Source of the DNA: Curvibacter lanceolatus ATCC 14669 | Lineage (GTDB): Bacteria > Pseudomonadota > Gammaproteobacteria > Burkholderiales > Burkholderiaceae_C | DNA: 64,000 nt | Direction: 5' to 3' | Assembly (NCBI RefSeq): GCF_000381265.1 | Contig: NZ_KB906259.1 | Coordinates: forward strand, 186,001 to 250,000 | Shown: in pieces, positions 1 to 8,536 of the stretch | How the letters are laid out: each line of letters opens with the position of its first letter | Numbering within the stretch: the stretch's first letter is position 1 | Notes under the pieces: generated by a model | What the model saw: only the letters and a program-made list of their open reading frames with translations | What the model was told of the DNA's origin: nothing | Databases searched by the model: none | Position numbers and translations under genes: made by a program

Positions 1-204
1 GCCTACCTGGTGAGCTTCCGCAACCACAACGAGTTTCACGAGCAGTGCGTGGAACGCATCTTCATGGACCTCTGGCGCCGCTGCCAGCCGATCAAGCTGT
101 CGGTGTATGCGCGCTACACGCGGCGCGGCGGGCTGGACATCAACCCTTTCCGCACCAGCCACCCCCAGGCGCTGCCTGCCAACACCCGCACCGCCCGCCA
201 GTGA
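1..204 (+). CDS. queF: NADPH-dependent 7-cyano-7-deazaguanine reductase QueF, C-terminal end (partial)
   Basis: The frame is open from the first base and ends in TGA at 202-204, so only the last 67 residues are present. The segment contains [12 protein letters not shown] and [15 protein letters not shown], which match the C-terminal part of the long (E. coli-type) QueF. QueF reduces preQ0 to preQ1 in queuosine biosynthesis, in the cytoplasm. The active-site cysteine and NADPH-binding region lie upstream of the window. It is convergent with the chemoreceptor gene. Confidence 0.85.
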   Translation, partial: AYLVSFRNHNEFHEQCVERIFMDLWRRCQPIKLSVYARYTRRGGLDINPFRTSHPQALPANTRTARQ

Positions 205-211
205 GGCCAGT

Positions 212-228
212 GGCGGGTACAGCCCGCC
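212..228. terminator. Hairpin between convergent queF and chemoreceptor genes
   Basis: GGCGGG (212-217) and CCCGCC (223-228) form an inverted repeat with a 5-base loop, in the 24-base gap between the two convergent stop codons. There is no clear T-run, so a bidirectional terminator role rests on position. Confidence 0.4.
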
Positions 229-1788
229 TCAATTGAGCCGGAACACGCTGACCGAGCGCTGCAAGGAGCGCGCACTCTGGCTCAGGGTCTGCGCCGCGGC
301 GGCAGATTCTTCCACCAGGGCGGCATTCTGCTGCGTGGTCACGTCCAGTTGCGTCACCGCCTCGTTGATTTGCGACAGGCCGGTCGACTGCTCACGCGCC
401 GCCGCACTGATCTGCGCCACCAGGGTGCTGACCCGCGACACCGAGGCCACCACCTCTTCGATGGTGTGCCCCACACCCTGCACCTGCCGGGCCCCATCGC
501 CCACTTGCTGGGCCGAGTTGCCGATCAGCTCGCGGATCTCCTTGGCGGCCGTGGCGCTGCGCTGGGCCAGGGCCCGCACCTCGGAGGCCACCACCGCAAA
601 GCCCCGCCCCTGCTCGCCCGCCCGGGCGGCCTCGACCGCCGCGTTGAGGGCCAGGATGTTGGTCTGAAACGCGATGCCCTCGATCACGCCGATGATCTCG
701 CTCATCTTGGCCGACGAGCGCTCGATGGTGCCAATGGCCTCGGCGGCCTCGCGCATCGCGGTGCCACCCTTCTCGGCCAGCGCCAGGCTTTGCTCGCTTT
801 CATGCGACACCTTGCCCGAGGTGTCGGCCGTCTGGCGCACGGTGCTGGAGATCTCCTCCATGGAGGCTGCGGTTTCCTGCAGGCTGCTGGCCTGGGTCTC
901 GGTGCGGCCCGACAGGTCGTCAGCGCCCTGGGCGATCTCGCTGGCCGCCTGGGTGAAGCCCGCCACCTCGAAGCGCACATCGCCCACCACCGCCTTGAGG
1001 TTGACCTGGATCTGCTGCAGCCGCTGCATCAAGCCCCCCAGGGGCTCGGGGTAATTGACGGCCACCGAGGTGGACAGATTGCAACCCGACAGATCGCCCG
1101 CAAAACGCACCGCCTCATCCAGGCTGCGGCTGACGCGGGCATGGAACCAGGCCACCACCCCGACGCCGCCAAGCAACATCACGGCCAGACGGATCCCCAT
1201 CGCCAGGCTGGTCGACACCCCCGTCACATCGGGCAGCATCACCCCGCAGGCCATCAGAAACAACCACAGCCCCAAGGTGCTGGGCAAGTCCAGGCGGGTC
1301 AGCCCCAGCAGGCGGGAACCCCAGTCGCGGCTGATCACCTTGCCGCTGCGCAGCAACACCGTGGCACGACCTTGCTCTTCGTCGCGGCGCAGCTGCTCAT
1401 ACAGGCGCTCGGCCTCCTGCACCTGCTGGCGGGTGGGCTTGATGCGCACCGACATGTAGCCTGTGGGTTTGCCGTTGGACATCACCGGGGTCACGTTGGC
1501 ATACACCCAGTAGTGATCGCCGTTCTGGCGCCGGTTTTTCACCAGGCCCGTCCAGGGCCGCCCGCGGCCAATCGTGGCCCACATGTCCTTGAAGGCCGCC
1601 GCCGGCATGTCCGGGTGGCGTATCAGGTTGTGGGGCTGACCGATCAGTTCGTCGTAAGTGAACCCGCTGACCTGCACAAAGGCTGGGTTGCAGTGGGTGA
1701 TCACGCCACGGGTGTCGGTGGTGGACACCAACAATTGGTCGTCGTCGAACACGTATTCGTGTTGAGACACCGGCAGATTGACGCGCAT
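229..1788 (-). CDS. PAS-domain methyl-accepting chemotaxis protein (Aer-like)
   Basis: The 519-residue protein starts at the ATG at 1788, preceded by a G-rich stretch; this gives the MRVNLPVSQ start usual for this family, whereas an upstream ATG at 1869 would add an unlikely Cys-rich leader. Residues about 8-115 form a PAS sensor domain ([15 protein letters not shown]). A hydrophobic region around 180-230 gives two membrane segments, and the C-terminal half is the MCP signalling domain with the hairpin tip [20 protein letters not shown]. Aer-type receptors bind FAD in the PAS domain and report redox or oxygen state to CheA/CheW. FAD binding here is inferred. No che genes are nearby. Confidence 0.9.
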   Translation of the reverse strand: MRVNLPVSQHEYVFDDDQLLVSTTDTRGVITHCNPAFVQVSGFTYDELIGQPHNLIRHPDMPAAAFKDMWATIGRGRPWTGLVKNRRQNGDHYWVYANVTPVMSNGKPTGYMSVRIKPTRQQVQEAERLYEQLRRDEEQGRATVLLRSGKVISRDWGSRLLGLTRLDLPSTLGLWLFLMACGVMLPDVTGVSTSLAMGIRLAVMLLGGVGVVAWFHARVSRSLDEAVRFAGDLSGCNLSTSVAVNYPEPLGGLMQRLQQIQVNLKAVVGDVRFEVAGFTQAASEIAQGADDLSGRTETQASSLQETAASMEEISSTVRQTADTSGKVSHESEQSLALAEKGGTAMREAAEAIGTIERSSAKMSEIIGVIEGIAFQTNILALNAAVEAARAGEQGRGFAVVASEVRALAQRSATAAKEIRELIGNSAQQVGDGARQVQGVGHTIEEVVASVSRVSTLVAQISAAAREQSTGLSQINEAVTQLDVTTQQNAALVEESAAAAQTLSQSARSLQRSVSVFRLN

Positions 1789-2026
1789 GTAGACCCCCAT
1801 CCAGTAACAACTCAAAAAGCAGCACCGACAGGATTGGCGCTCGTCAGCCGTGACCAGACTGTGCCGCACATGCTGCAGCAGAACGCCAACCTCCCCTGAG
1901 CCAGCCGCATCATTGGCGCCTTGGCTCTACTCTTGTAATAAATGACTGTAGCGCTTAGCGCTTACGAACGGTTGATTCGCGGCAAGAAAAAAACAAGCAA
2001 CGTCCGCCAACCGAACACTGGGCTCA

Positions 2027-2860
2027 TCAACCCAGCGATTTGAAGGGCGTCAGTGCCGACAAGGGTGGAAAAGCACCAGCGCGCTTTTGCTTCATGGCCA
2101 ACACAGCCTCGCGCACATGGGCATTGCTCCAGATGGCGCCCTGCAACCAGCCCATCTGGCGCAACGAATCCTCCACCGAATGGTCGCGTGCGTAGTGGAT
2201 GGCCTGCTTGGTGCCCCAGATGGCCACGGGCGGCTTGGCCGCGATTTCGCGTGCGCATTGCAGGGCCGCCTCCAACGTGGCTTCGGCGCTCTCGAACACC
2301 TCGTTGACCAGCCCATGCGCCTGGGCCCGTTCAGCGCTCAGGCGGCGACCGGTGTAGGCCAGTTCCTTGACCAGGGCCTGCGGCAGCAGCTTGGGCAGGC
2401 GCTGCAGGGTGCCCACATCGGCCACCATGCCGATGTTGATCTCCTGCACACAGAAAAATGCGTCAGCGCTGGCATAGCGGATGCAGCAGGCCGTCACCAT
2501 GTCCACCGCACCGCCGATGCAGCCGCCCTGGATGGCCACGATCACCGGCATGCGCAAGGTCTCCAGGCGGGTGAAGGTGGCCTGCATATCGGTCAGCAGG
2601 TCAAACACCGCGGCTCGGCCCTCGGGGCTCTGGTCGTCCATGCTGATGGCGCCGGCAAAGGTGTCCAGCGACATGCCCGCGCTGAAATGCTTGCCCGTGC
2701 TCGAGATCACCAGCGCACGCGCCTGCCCCTCGCGGTTCAACTGCTCCAGCGCCTCATCGAGCTCGCGCCAGAAGGTGGGGTGCATGGTGTTCAAGGCCTC
2801 GGGCTGGTTCAACACCAGGTGGGCAATGTGGTCGGTCTGGGTCAGGGCAAAGCACTTCAT
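2027..2860 (-). CDS. Enoyl-CoA hydratase/isomerase (crotonase) family protein
   Basis: This is a 277-residue protein. The ATG at 2860 has a GGAGA ribosome site just upstream and gives MKCFALTQ. The crotonase fold is shown by the oxyanion-hole regions HFSAGMSLD and QGGCIGGAVDMVTACCIRYA. The residues NIGMVADVGTLQRLP resemble dienoyl-CoA isomerases and other enoyl-CoA hydratase-like proteins. It probably acts on an acyl-CoA in the cytoplasm, but the substrate cannot be told. It lies 121 bases downstream of dinB with no pathway partners, so context does not help. Confidence 0.8.
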   Translation of the reverse strand: MKCFALTQTDHIAHLVLNQPEALNTMHPTFWRELDEALEQLNREGQARALVISSTGKHFSAGMSLDTFAGAISMDDQSPEGRAAVFDLLTDMQATFTRLETLRMPVIVAIQGGCIGGAVDMVTACCIRYASADAFFCVQEINIGMVADVGTLQRLPKLLPQALVKELAYTGRRLSAERAQAHGLVNEVFESAEATLEAALQCAREIAAKPPVAIWGTKQAIHYARDHSVEDSLRQMGWLQGAIWSNAHVREAVLAMKQKRAGAFPPLSALTPFKSLG

Positions 2861-2981
2861 GGGGTCTCCGTCTTGTCGAGGTGGGGCGGGCCGCAAAACC
2901 GCTCGCAGCCGAACGTTTCAATTTAACGTGAGCGCCGATCAAGCCGCTGGCAAACGGGCGACAGCGACCAGCGGCCCTGGC

Positions 2982-4217
2982 TCAGAACAAGGGCTCGGTC
3001 AGCAGGTCCAGGCTGCGCTGCCCGCCAGGGTCGGAGGCTGGCAGTTCCAACGGCACAGGTCGACCATCCGGCCCCAGGCGCTGCAAGCTGCCCACACGCA
3101 CGCCCAGCAGGCGAAAACGCCGCGTCAGGTCCACCCGCTTCAGGCACTGGCCGGCCGCACGCCGGATCTGGGCCGCATCCGCCGTGGCTTGGGTCAGGGT
3201 CTGATCGCGGGTGACACTCTTGAAATCGTCATAGCGCAGCTTCACGCCGATGGTGCGCCCCACATAGCCCTTGCGCTGCAGGTCGGCCGCCACGCGCTCG
3301 CACAGGTGGGTGAACACCGCGCCCAGTTCGGCCTTGTCATGCACCGCATGCAGATCGCGCTCAAAGGTGGTTTCACGGCTCACCGACACCGGCTCGCTTT
3401 CAGTCACCACCGGGCGCTCATCGCGGCCCCAGGCCGCATCGTGCAGCCAGGCGCCATAGCTGCGGCCAAAATGGGCCACCAGCCAGGCCCGGTCGCGGGT
3501 GGCCAGATCGCCGATGGTGTGGATGCCCTGCGCCGCCAATCGGGCTTCGGCCTTGGGACCAATGCCATTCACCTTGCGGCAGGCCAGGGGCCAGATCTTC
3601 GTCTGCAGATCAGCCTCGCGCACCACCGAGATGCCATTGGGCTTGTTGAACTCGCTGGCCATCTTGGCCAGCAGCTTGTTGGGCGCCACCCCCACCGAGC
3701 AGGTCAGGCCGGTCACATCAAAAATCCGTTTCTGGATCAGGCGGGCCAGCACGCGGCCGCCCTCGCGCTGACCGCCGGGCACCCCGGTGAAATCGATGTA
3801 CACCTCGTCCACCCCACGGTCTTCCATCAGCGGGGCGATCTCCGTGATCTCCTGCTTGAACAGGCGCGAGTACTTGCGGTACTCGTCAAAATCCACCGGC
3901 AGCAGGATGGCCTGCGGGCACAGCCGGGCCGCCTTCATCAGCCCCATGGCCGAACCCACACCGAACTGGCGCGCCGCGTAGGTGGCCGTGGTGATCACGC
4001 CCCGGCCGGTGTAGCCCGACAGGCGCGCGAAGGCCTCCAGCGGCAGGGCCGCCCCCGCGGCCAGCACTGCGTCCTCCTTGCGGCGCCCACCGCCGATCAC
4101 CACCGGCAGCCCCTTGAGCTGCGGATAGCGCAGCAATTCGACCGACGCGTAGAAGGCGTCCATGTCGAGGTGCGCGATGCGCCGCAGCGGAGGGGGCGAT
4201 GAGGCCGGCGGGTTCAT
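2982..4217 (-). CDS. dinB: DNA polymerase IV (Y-family translesion polymerase)
   Basis: The protein has 411 residues from the ATG at 4217. The palm catalytic motifs are clear: HLDMDAFYASVE near the N-terminus holds the first metal-binding Asp, and GVDEVYIDFT holds the Asp-Glu pair. CSVGVAPNKLLAKMAS and the helix-hairpin-helix VNGIGPKAEARL follow, then the little-finger domain. It carries an insertion after VVIGGG (about residues 45-80), so it is longer than E. coli Pol IV (351 aa). Pol IV extends primers past lesions and misalignments. No LexA box was identified in the 127-base gap to the divergent BLUF gene. Confidence 0.93.
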   Translation of the reverse strand: MNPPASSPPPLRRIAHLDMDAFYASVELLRYPQLKGLPVVIGGGRRKEDAVLAAGAALPLEAFARLSGYTGRGVITTATYAARQFGVGSAMGLMKAARLCPQAILLPVDFDEYRKYSRLFKQEITEIAPLMEDRGVDEVYIDFTGVPGGQREGGRVLARLIQKRIFDVTGLTCSVGVAPNKLLAKMASEFNKPNGISVVREADLQTKIWPLACRKVNGIGPKAEARLAAQGIHTIGDLATRDRAWLVAHFGRSYGAWLHDAAWGRDERPVVTESEPVSVSRETTFERDLHAVHDKAELGAVFTHLCERVAADLQRKGYVGRTIGVKLRYDDFKSVTRDQTLTQATADAAQIRRAAGQCLKRVDLTRRFRLLGVRVGSLQRLGPDGRPVPLELPASDPGGQRSLDLLTEPLF

Positions 4218-4344
4218 GAGAGCCAAGCATAGCGCCCCAGACATCACCCCAAACCAACCGCAGGACTGGCGCTTTGCAAAAGCTGGAAGAGATGGCAGGG
4301 CTGGCCCGCAGACGGGTGAGGCAAACCTGAGATGCTTGGGGGCC

Positions 4345-5382
4345 ATGCTCACGCCAGACGACTTTCTGCTGCCCCGCTCCGAGACAGTTGACTCGGTGGT
4401 CTACGCCAGCCGCGCCTGCTTCGAGGGCACCCCGCTGGCCCAGGTCAGGCACATTGGGGCCTCGGCCGCCGCCCGCAACGCCGCCATGGGGGTGGCCTCC
4501 ACCCTGCTCTACCAGAGCGGCTGGTTTGTGCACTGGCTGGAAGGCCCGGGCACGGCCATCGACCAGGTGCTGACCCGCATCGCCCGCGATGCCCGCCACC
4601 GCCACATGCGATTGCTGCACCGCGAGCCCGCCGAGCGCCGGCTGCTGGTGCCGTGGTCCAGCGCCGTCATGGAAAGCCCCGAAACCCCCGACAGCCTGGG
4701 CCGCCGCATCGACCAGTTCCGCCACGCCCGACGCCAGCGGCTGGCGCTGGCACCGGCCCAGTTGCTGCGCCTGCTGTCCACCCCCCTGGCCGCCACGGGT
4801 GGCAACCCCTTCCTGCCGCCACAGCCTCTGCAGCGCCTGATGGTCTGCGCCCGGCAAAACGAGCACGCCACCAGCCTGGTGCATTGGCTGGCCAGAAAGC
4901 ACCGGCGCAAGGTGGGACACGGCCGCTTCACGGGTGGAGAGGCCCCCAGCCTGTCGATCCGCTATGTCGATTTCGGGCAACAGGGCCAGCCCCGGCGCGT
5001 GGTGGCCCTGCCCCAGTCCGGCCTGGAACTGGGCATCGTGCAGGCCTTGCTGGCCGACTACGGCCACCTGCTGTTGCTGTTCGAGGGCGATGCCACGCAC
5101 GACCGCCTCTTGATGCACGACGCCCTGCGCTGCCTCACCCGGCTGGAACGTCCACAGCGCCCCGGCCTGATCGGCCTGGGCCTCGCCCCCAGTCTGGAGG
5201 GCGAACTGAGCGCCCTGGCCCAACAAGCCGGGCTGGGCTTGCGCACCCTTGGCGAACAAGGCTCCGATGCCGCAGACAACAGCTGGTCAGGGCTGTGGCC
5301 CAACTTGGAAGGGCTATTCAAGCAAGTGCCAGCGCCACGGACTCAGGATGAGGGGCAGAGCCCCTCGCCCACCGCTCAGTAA
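4345..5382 (+). CDS. Degenerate BLUF-domain protein with an unassigned C-terminal domain
   Basis: The 345-residue protein starts at the ATG at 4345 after GGGGG. Residues about 15-110 align by eye with BLUF blue-light sensors: VVYASR carries Tyr20, ARNAAMGV carries Asn45, FVHWLEGP is the F-x-Q-x-LEG block, and RIARDARHRHMRLL follows. The photocycle Gln is His63 here, and the usual WSM is PWSS (Trp104 kept, Met replaced by Ser). FAD may still bind, but normal BLUF photochemistry is unlikely. Residues about 160-325 form a second domain whose RYVDF and LLLLFEGDATHD spacing resembles a GTPase-like fold without a P-loop; that is speculative. The 3' end overlaps the end of lldD by 7 bases. Confidence 0.7.
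   Translation: MLTPDDFLLPRSETVDSVVYASRACFEGTPLAQVRHIGASAAARNAAMGVASTLLYQSGWFVHWLEGPGTAIDQVLTRIARDARHRHMRLLHREPAERRLLVPWSSAVMESPETPDSLGRRIDQFRHARRQRLALAPAQLLRLLSTPLAATGGNPFLPPQPLQRLMVCARQNEHATSLVHWLARKHRRKVGHGRFTGGEAPSLSIRYVDFGQQGQPRRVVALPQSGLELGIVQALLADYGHLLLLFEGDATHDRLLMHDALRCLTRLERPQRPGLIGLGLAPSLEGELSALAQQAGLGLRTLGEQGSDAADNSWSGLWPNLEGLFKQVPAPRTQDEGQSPSPTAQ
5350..5366. terminator. GC-rich hairpin at the convergent BLUF/lldD ends
   Basis: GAGGGGC-AGA-GCCCCTC is a perfect 7-base-arm inverted repeat inside the last codons of the BLUF gene and just beyond the lldD stop. No T-run follows on either strand, so terminator function is a guess. Confidence 0.3.
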
Positions 5383-6533
5383 GTCCCCGGCAGCAGGATG
5401 CCCTTGTCCACGGTGTCGATCTTCGTGTGGCCGCAGAAGGCCATGGTCACGTCCAGTTCCTTGTGGATGATCTGCAGGGCGCGGGTCACGCCGGCTTCGC
5501 CATAGGCGCCCAGGCCGTACAGAAAGCTGCGTCCGATGAGGGTGCCGCGGGCGCCCAGGGCACGGGCCTTGAGCACGTCCTGACCGCTGCGGATGCCGCC
5601 GTCCATCCACACCTCGATGTCCTTGCCCACGGCCTCGGCGATCGCGGGCAAAGCCTTGATGGATGAGGGTGCGCCGTCCAACTGGCGGCCCCCGTGGTTG
5701 GACACCACCAGCGCATCGGCGCCGCTGTTGGCGGCCAGACGGGCGTCTTCGGCATCCATGATGCCTTTCAGAATCAGCTTGCCGCCCCAGCGCTTCTTGA
5801 TCCACTCCACGTCGCCCCAGTTCAGGCAAGGGTCGAACTGCTCGGCCGTCCACGACGACAGCGAGGACAGGTCGCCCACGCCCTTGGCATGGCCCACGAT
5901 GTTGCCGAAGGAGCGGCGGGGCGTGCCCAGCATGCCCAGGCACCAGCGCGGCTTGGTGGCCAGGTTGATCAGGTTGCGGATCGTGGGCTTGGGCGGTGCC
6001 GACAGGCCATTCTTGATGTCCTTGTGCCGCTGGCCCAGGATCTGCAGGTCGAGCGTGAGTTGCAGGGCCGAGCAGTTGGCGGCCTTGGCGCGGTCGATCA
6101 GGCGCTCGATGAAATCGCGGTCCTTCATCACGTACAGCTGGAACCAGAACGGGTGGCCCTGGGTGTGTTGGGCGATGTCCTCGATCGAGCAGATGCTCAT
6201 GGTCGACAGCGTGAACGGGATGCCGAAGGCCTTGGCCGCCCGCGCGCCCAGAATCTCACCATCGGCATGCTGCATGCCGGTCAGGCCGGTGGGGGCGATG
6301 GCCACGGGCATGGCCACGTCCTGGCCGATCATGGTGCTGCGGGTGCTGCGCCCATCCATGTTCACAGCCACGCGCTGGCGCAGCTTGATGCCCTGGAAAT
6401 CGCTCTCATTGGACCGGTAGGTGCCTTCGGTCCAGGCGCCCGAATCGGCGTAGTCGTAGAACATGCGCGGCACCCGCCGCTGGGCCACACGGCGCAAATC
6501 TTCGATGCAGGTGATTTTGGACAGATCGGTCAC
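5376..6533 (-). CDS. lldD: FMN-dependent alpha-hydroxy-acid dehydrogenase, probably L-lactate dehydrogenase
   Basis: I chose the GTG at 6533 because an AAGGAGA ribosome site lies 7 bases upstream and the resulting N-terminus (TDLSKITCIEDLRRVAQ) fits the family; the in-frame codons further upstream have no such site. The product is 385 residues. VPRMFYDYADSGAW is the usual N-terminal block, and VVSNHGGRQLDGAPS contains the catalytic His followed by the substrate-binding Arg. The late glycine-rich FMN phosphate site (DGGIRSGQDVLKARALGA) is intact. The family oxidises L-lactate, mandelate or glycolate. L-lactate is the likeliest by overall similarity but not proven. It appears monocistronic. Confidence 0.85.
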   Translation of the reverse strand: MTDLSKITCIEDLRRVAQRRVPRMFYDYADSGAWTEGTYRSNESDFQGIKLRQRVAVNMDGRSTRSTMIGQDVAMPVAIAPTGLTGMQHADGEILGARAAKAFGIPFTLSTMSICSIEDIAQHTQGHPFWFQLYVMKDRDFIERLIDRAKAANCSALQLTLDLQILGQRHKDIKNGLSAPPKPTIRNLINLATKPRWCLGMLGTPRRSFGNIVGHAKGVGDLSSLSSWTAEQFDPCLNWGDVEWIKKRWGGKLILKGIMDAEDARLAANSGADALVVSNHGGRQLDGAPSSIKALPAIAEAVGKDIEVWMDGGIRSGQDVLKARALGARGTLIGRSFLYGLGAYGEAGVTRALQIIHKELDVTMAFCGHTKIDTVDKGILLPGTY

Positions 6534-6630
6534 GAGGCGTTCTCCTTGGGATGCGAAATGGTAGCGATTTGCCCCGGCGGCGCACGTGAAGATTTTTGAT
6601 CCGCGCCTCAATTTCTCTCAACCTGCTCGC

Positions 6631-7389
6631 TCAGGCCGGCGTCTGCTCCGTCGGGCGGCAACGCGCCTGCAATTCCGCCCAAGACAGCTGCTGCTCGCCC
6701 CGGGCATCTCGCACCCCGATGCGCACCGGCCCGTGCAATTGGCACAGGTCCTGCGCCAGGCGGGACAACTCGGCCAGCGCCAGCGCACCCGCCGGGCTGT
6801 CCAGGGTCACGCCCAAAGGCCAGGGCGCAGCAGCCAGCGCCAGCGTGTGCAGCCATTGCGCTGCCTCTGCCGGCGCCGGCAAGGCCGCGGGACGGATCAC
6901 CAGGCCCAGCGAGCGCCCCGCCTGGGCATCGGCAGGGCATGGAGCGCCGCTGGCCAGTGCCAGTGCCCAGGCCCCTGTTGGGCCAGCATCGCCCAGGCCC
7001 AGGGTCGACAAGACCGAGTGCAGCCGCTGCCCCGTGGCCTGCAGGCCCTCTGGCCAAGCCGCACTGCCGCGCGCAGCACCGGCGCACCAGCGCTGCAGCA
7101 GTTGGGCCGGCTGCAGGCAGGCCTGCACCTGAGGCGCCTCCACCCAGTCGGCATGGCGCTGGGCCGGGCCCAGGCCCTGCAACTCGATCGGCACCGCCCC
7201 GGCCGGCCTGGGCCCCTGGCGCACCAGCCCCCAGGGCCGGGCCTGCAGGGCCGCCGCCAGCCAGCCCGGCCCGCTGCGCGCCAGCCTGGCGCAAGCGGCA
7301 GGCGCCAGCTGCAGCAGATCGTGGCAGCGCGGCGGCCACAGGTGGTGATGAGGGCCCCAGACTGAAGAAGGGCTCGGCAGGGTCAACAT
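6631..7389 (-). CDS. Divergent MdcG-like protein (phosphoribosyl-dephospho-CoA transferase family), probably inactive
   Basis: The 252-residue protein starts at the ATG at 7389 with GGAGA upstream. It is very rich in Ala, Leu and Gln. Weak family marks suggest MdcG, which loads the prosthetic group onto the malonate decarboxylase acyl carrier: CHDLLQL near the N-terminus, GPTGAWALALASG in the middle and LDSPAGALALAELSRL near the C-terminus. The acidic nucleotidyltransferase motif expected after the middle block (S-D-L-D-L) reads RSLGLV, so both catalytic acids are missing. No other mdc genes are nearby. It may be a relic or a protein of unrelated function; the assignment is tentative. Confidence 0.45.
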   Translation of the reverse strand: MLTLPSPSSVWGPHHHLWPPRCHDLLQLAPAACARLARSGPGWLAAALQARPWGLVRQGPRPAGAVPIELQGLGPAQRHADWVEAPQVQACLQPAQLLQRWCAGAARGSAAWPEGLQATGQRLHSVLSTLGLGDAGPTGAWALALASGAPCPADAQAGRSLGLVIRPAALPAPAEAAQWLHTLALAAAPWPLGVTLDSPAGALALAELSRLAQDLCQLHGPVRIGVRDARGEQQLSWAELQARCRPTEQTPA

Positions 7390-7615
7390 GGGCGATCTCC
7401 GCATCAGGCCGTCATTGGCCGATGCGATGCTGACGCGCCGCCAGCGAAGGAGATGAGCGAAGCGAAATCAGATGTTCGCGGCAAACCAGGCGACAAAGCG
7501 GGCGGTGGTAGCCGCCAAGCGGCGCCAGCCAAGCCAGGTGGCGCCCCGGGCCCGCCAAGCAGCGGGCGCCTTGAGCCCCCAGCGCCTGCAAACCTGCATG
7601 CAGGTCTTACGATTT

Positions 7616-8044
7616 TTATCGAGGTGCCTGGCCGCTGTCGTGCTGCAGGAGTCGCTGGGTATAAGCCAGGAAGTCGCCCAGATGGTGCTCGATGATGTTG
7701 AGCGTGATCGGCAACTGCAGGGCTTGATAGTCATGAACCGCGATGTTCCTGAAGCCCACCATGCGCTTCATCACATCGGCCTGCGCCGGCTCAATCCAGC
7801 CCGCCTGGGCCAACAAGCCAAACACATCCCGGGCACTCTGAGGCAGGCCCAGACGCTCGCGTCGAAGCAGGTACTGCCCCATGTCCAGGCAAGCCTCACA
7901 GGCGCGTTGAAGGTTGAGGATGGCCGCATCCTGACGCGTGAAATCGGCCCCGAACGTGGCGGGGCCCTTGTCGTACTCCTGCCGGACTCGCGCCACACAG
8001 CGCTCGACGGTGGAGGCCTTGTTCATCAGTACGTCATCGGCCAT
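7616..8044 (-). CDS. hepT: HepT-like ribonuclease toxin (DUF86)
   Basis: The 142-residue, largely helical protein starts MADDVLMNKASTVERC, the usual N-terminus of this family. The catalytic R-x4-H-x-Y motif is present as RNIAVHDY (Arg99, His104, Tyr106). HepT toxins are HEPN-fold RNases that in described systems are silenced by AMPylation of the motif tyrosine by the partner MntA. The ATG at 8044 lies inside the end of mntA (11-base overlap), so the pair is translationally coupled. An in-frame ATG at 8026 is a possible alternative start. Confidence 0.85.
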   Translation of the reverse strand: MADDVLMNKASTVERCVARVRQEYDKGPATFGADFTRQDAAILNLQRACEACLDMGQYLLRRERLGLPQSARDVFGLLAQAGWIEPAQADVMKRMVGFRNIAVHDYQALQLPITLNIIEHHLGDFLAYTQRLLQHDSGQAPR

Positions 8045-8450
8045 GCACACGCCCCGCGCGCAGAATGTCCTGCACATACCCGGCACGCGCCACATCAAGA
8101 TCCAGCTTGTCGCTCAAGACGGCGGCCTCCCAGGCGCCCACCAGGGGGTCAGCGACCCACAGGCGCTGGCCCTGTGTCAGGATCTGGTACTGCAAGACCG
8201 TCGAAGCAGCACGCATGTCGAGCAGATCGACATCGCAACCCACGCATTCGGCCACCTCGCTGGCCAGATGCCACAAGGCCACCCCATCGGCATAGCCGGC
8301 CACCAGAACCGCCAGATCAAGGTCACTGTCCGGTCGGGCTTGGCCTGAGATGCGGCTGCCAAAAGCGTAGACAGACAGCAGCTTGGGCAAACCAGCCCGC
8401 AGCAAGGGCACGACCTGGGCAGAAAGTTGGGCGTTGAGTTCGGCCGACAT
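8034..8450 (-). CDS. mntA: MntA-like nucleotidyltransferase antitoxin
   Basis: This 138-residue minimal nucleotidyltransferase carries an exact G-S-x10-D-x-D motif (Gly31-Ser32 to Asp43/Asp45), with a further acidic cluster at DVDLLD (Asp73-Asp78) as third metal ligand. In the HepT/MntA family it adds AMP units to the toxin tyrosine and neutralises it. I used the ATG at 8450, which gives the family's usual length; an ATG at 8501 would add 17 residues without a better ribosome site. The antitoxin precedes and overlaps the toxin. Confidence 0.83.
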   Translation of the reverse strand: MSAELNAQLSAQVVPLLRAGLPKLLSVYAFGSRISGQARPDSDLDLAVLVAGYADGVALWHLASEVAECVGCDVDLLDMRAASTVLQYQILTQGQRLWVADPLVGAWEAAVLSDKLDLDVARAGYVQDILRAGRVHGR

Positions 8451-8536
8451 GGATGAAATAGTGGCAAGACCCGCGCCAAGCGGGCGCAGGAACCCTGCCA
8501 TGCTAATTCAAATGCCCGCCGTCCCCTCCTCCCCAC

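Noticed and set aside
349-1899. Long plus-strand open frame opposite the chemoreceptor gene
   Set aside because: Antisense shadow; His- and Gly-rich with no recognisable domain.
1926-1965. Tandem AGCGCT palindromes upstream of the chemoreceptor gene
   Set aside because: Too short and simple to call an operator or terminator.
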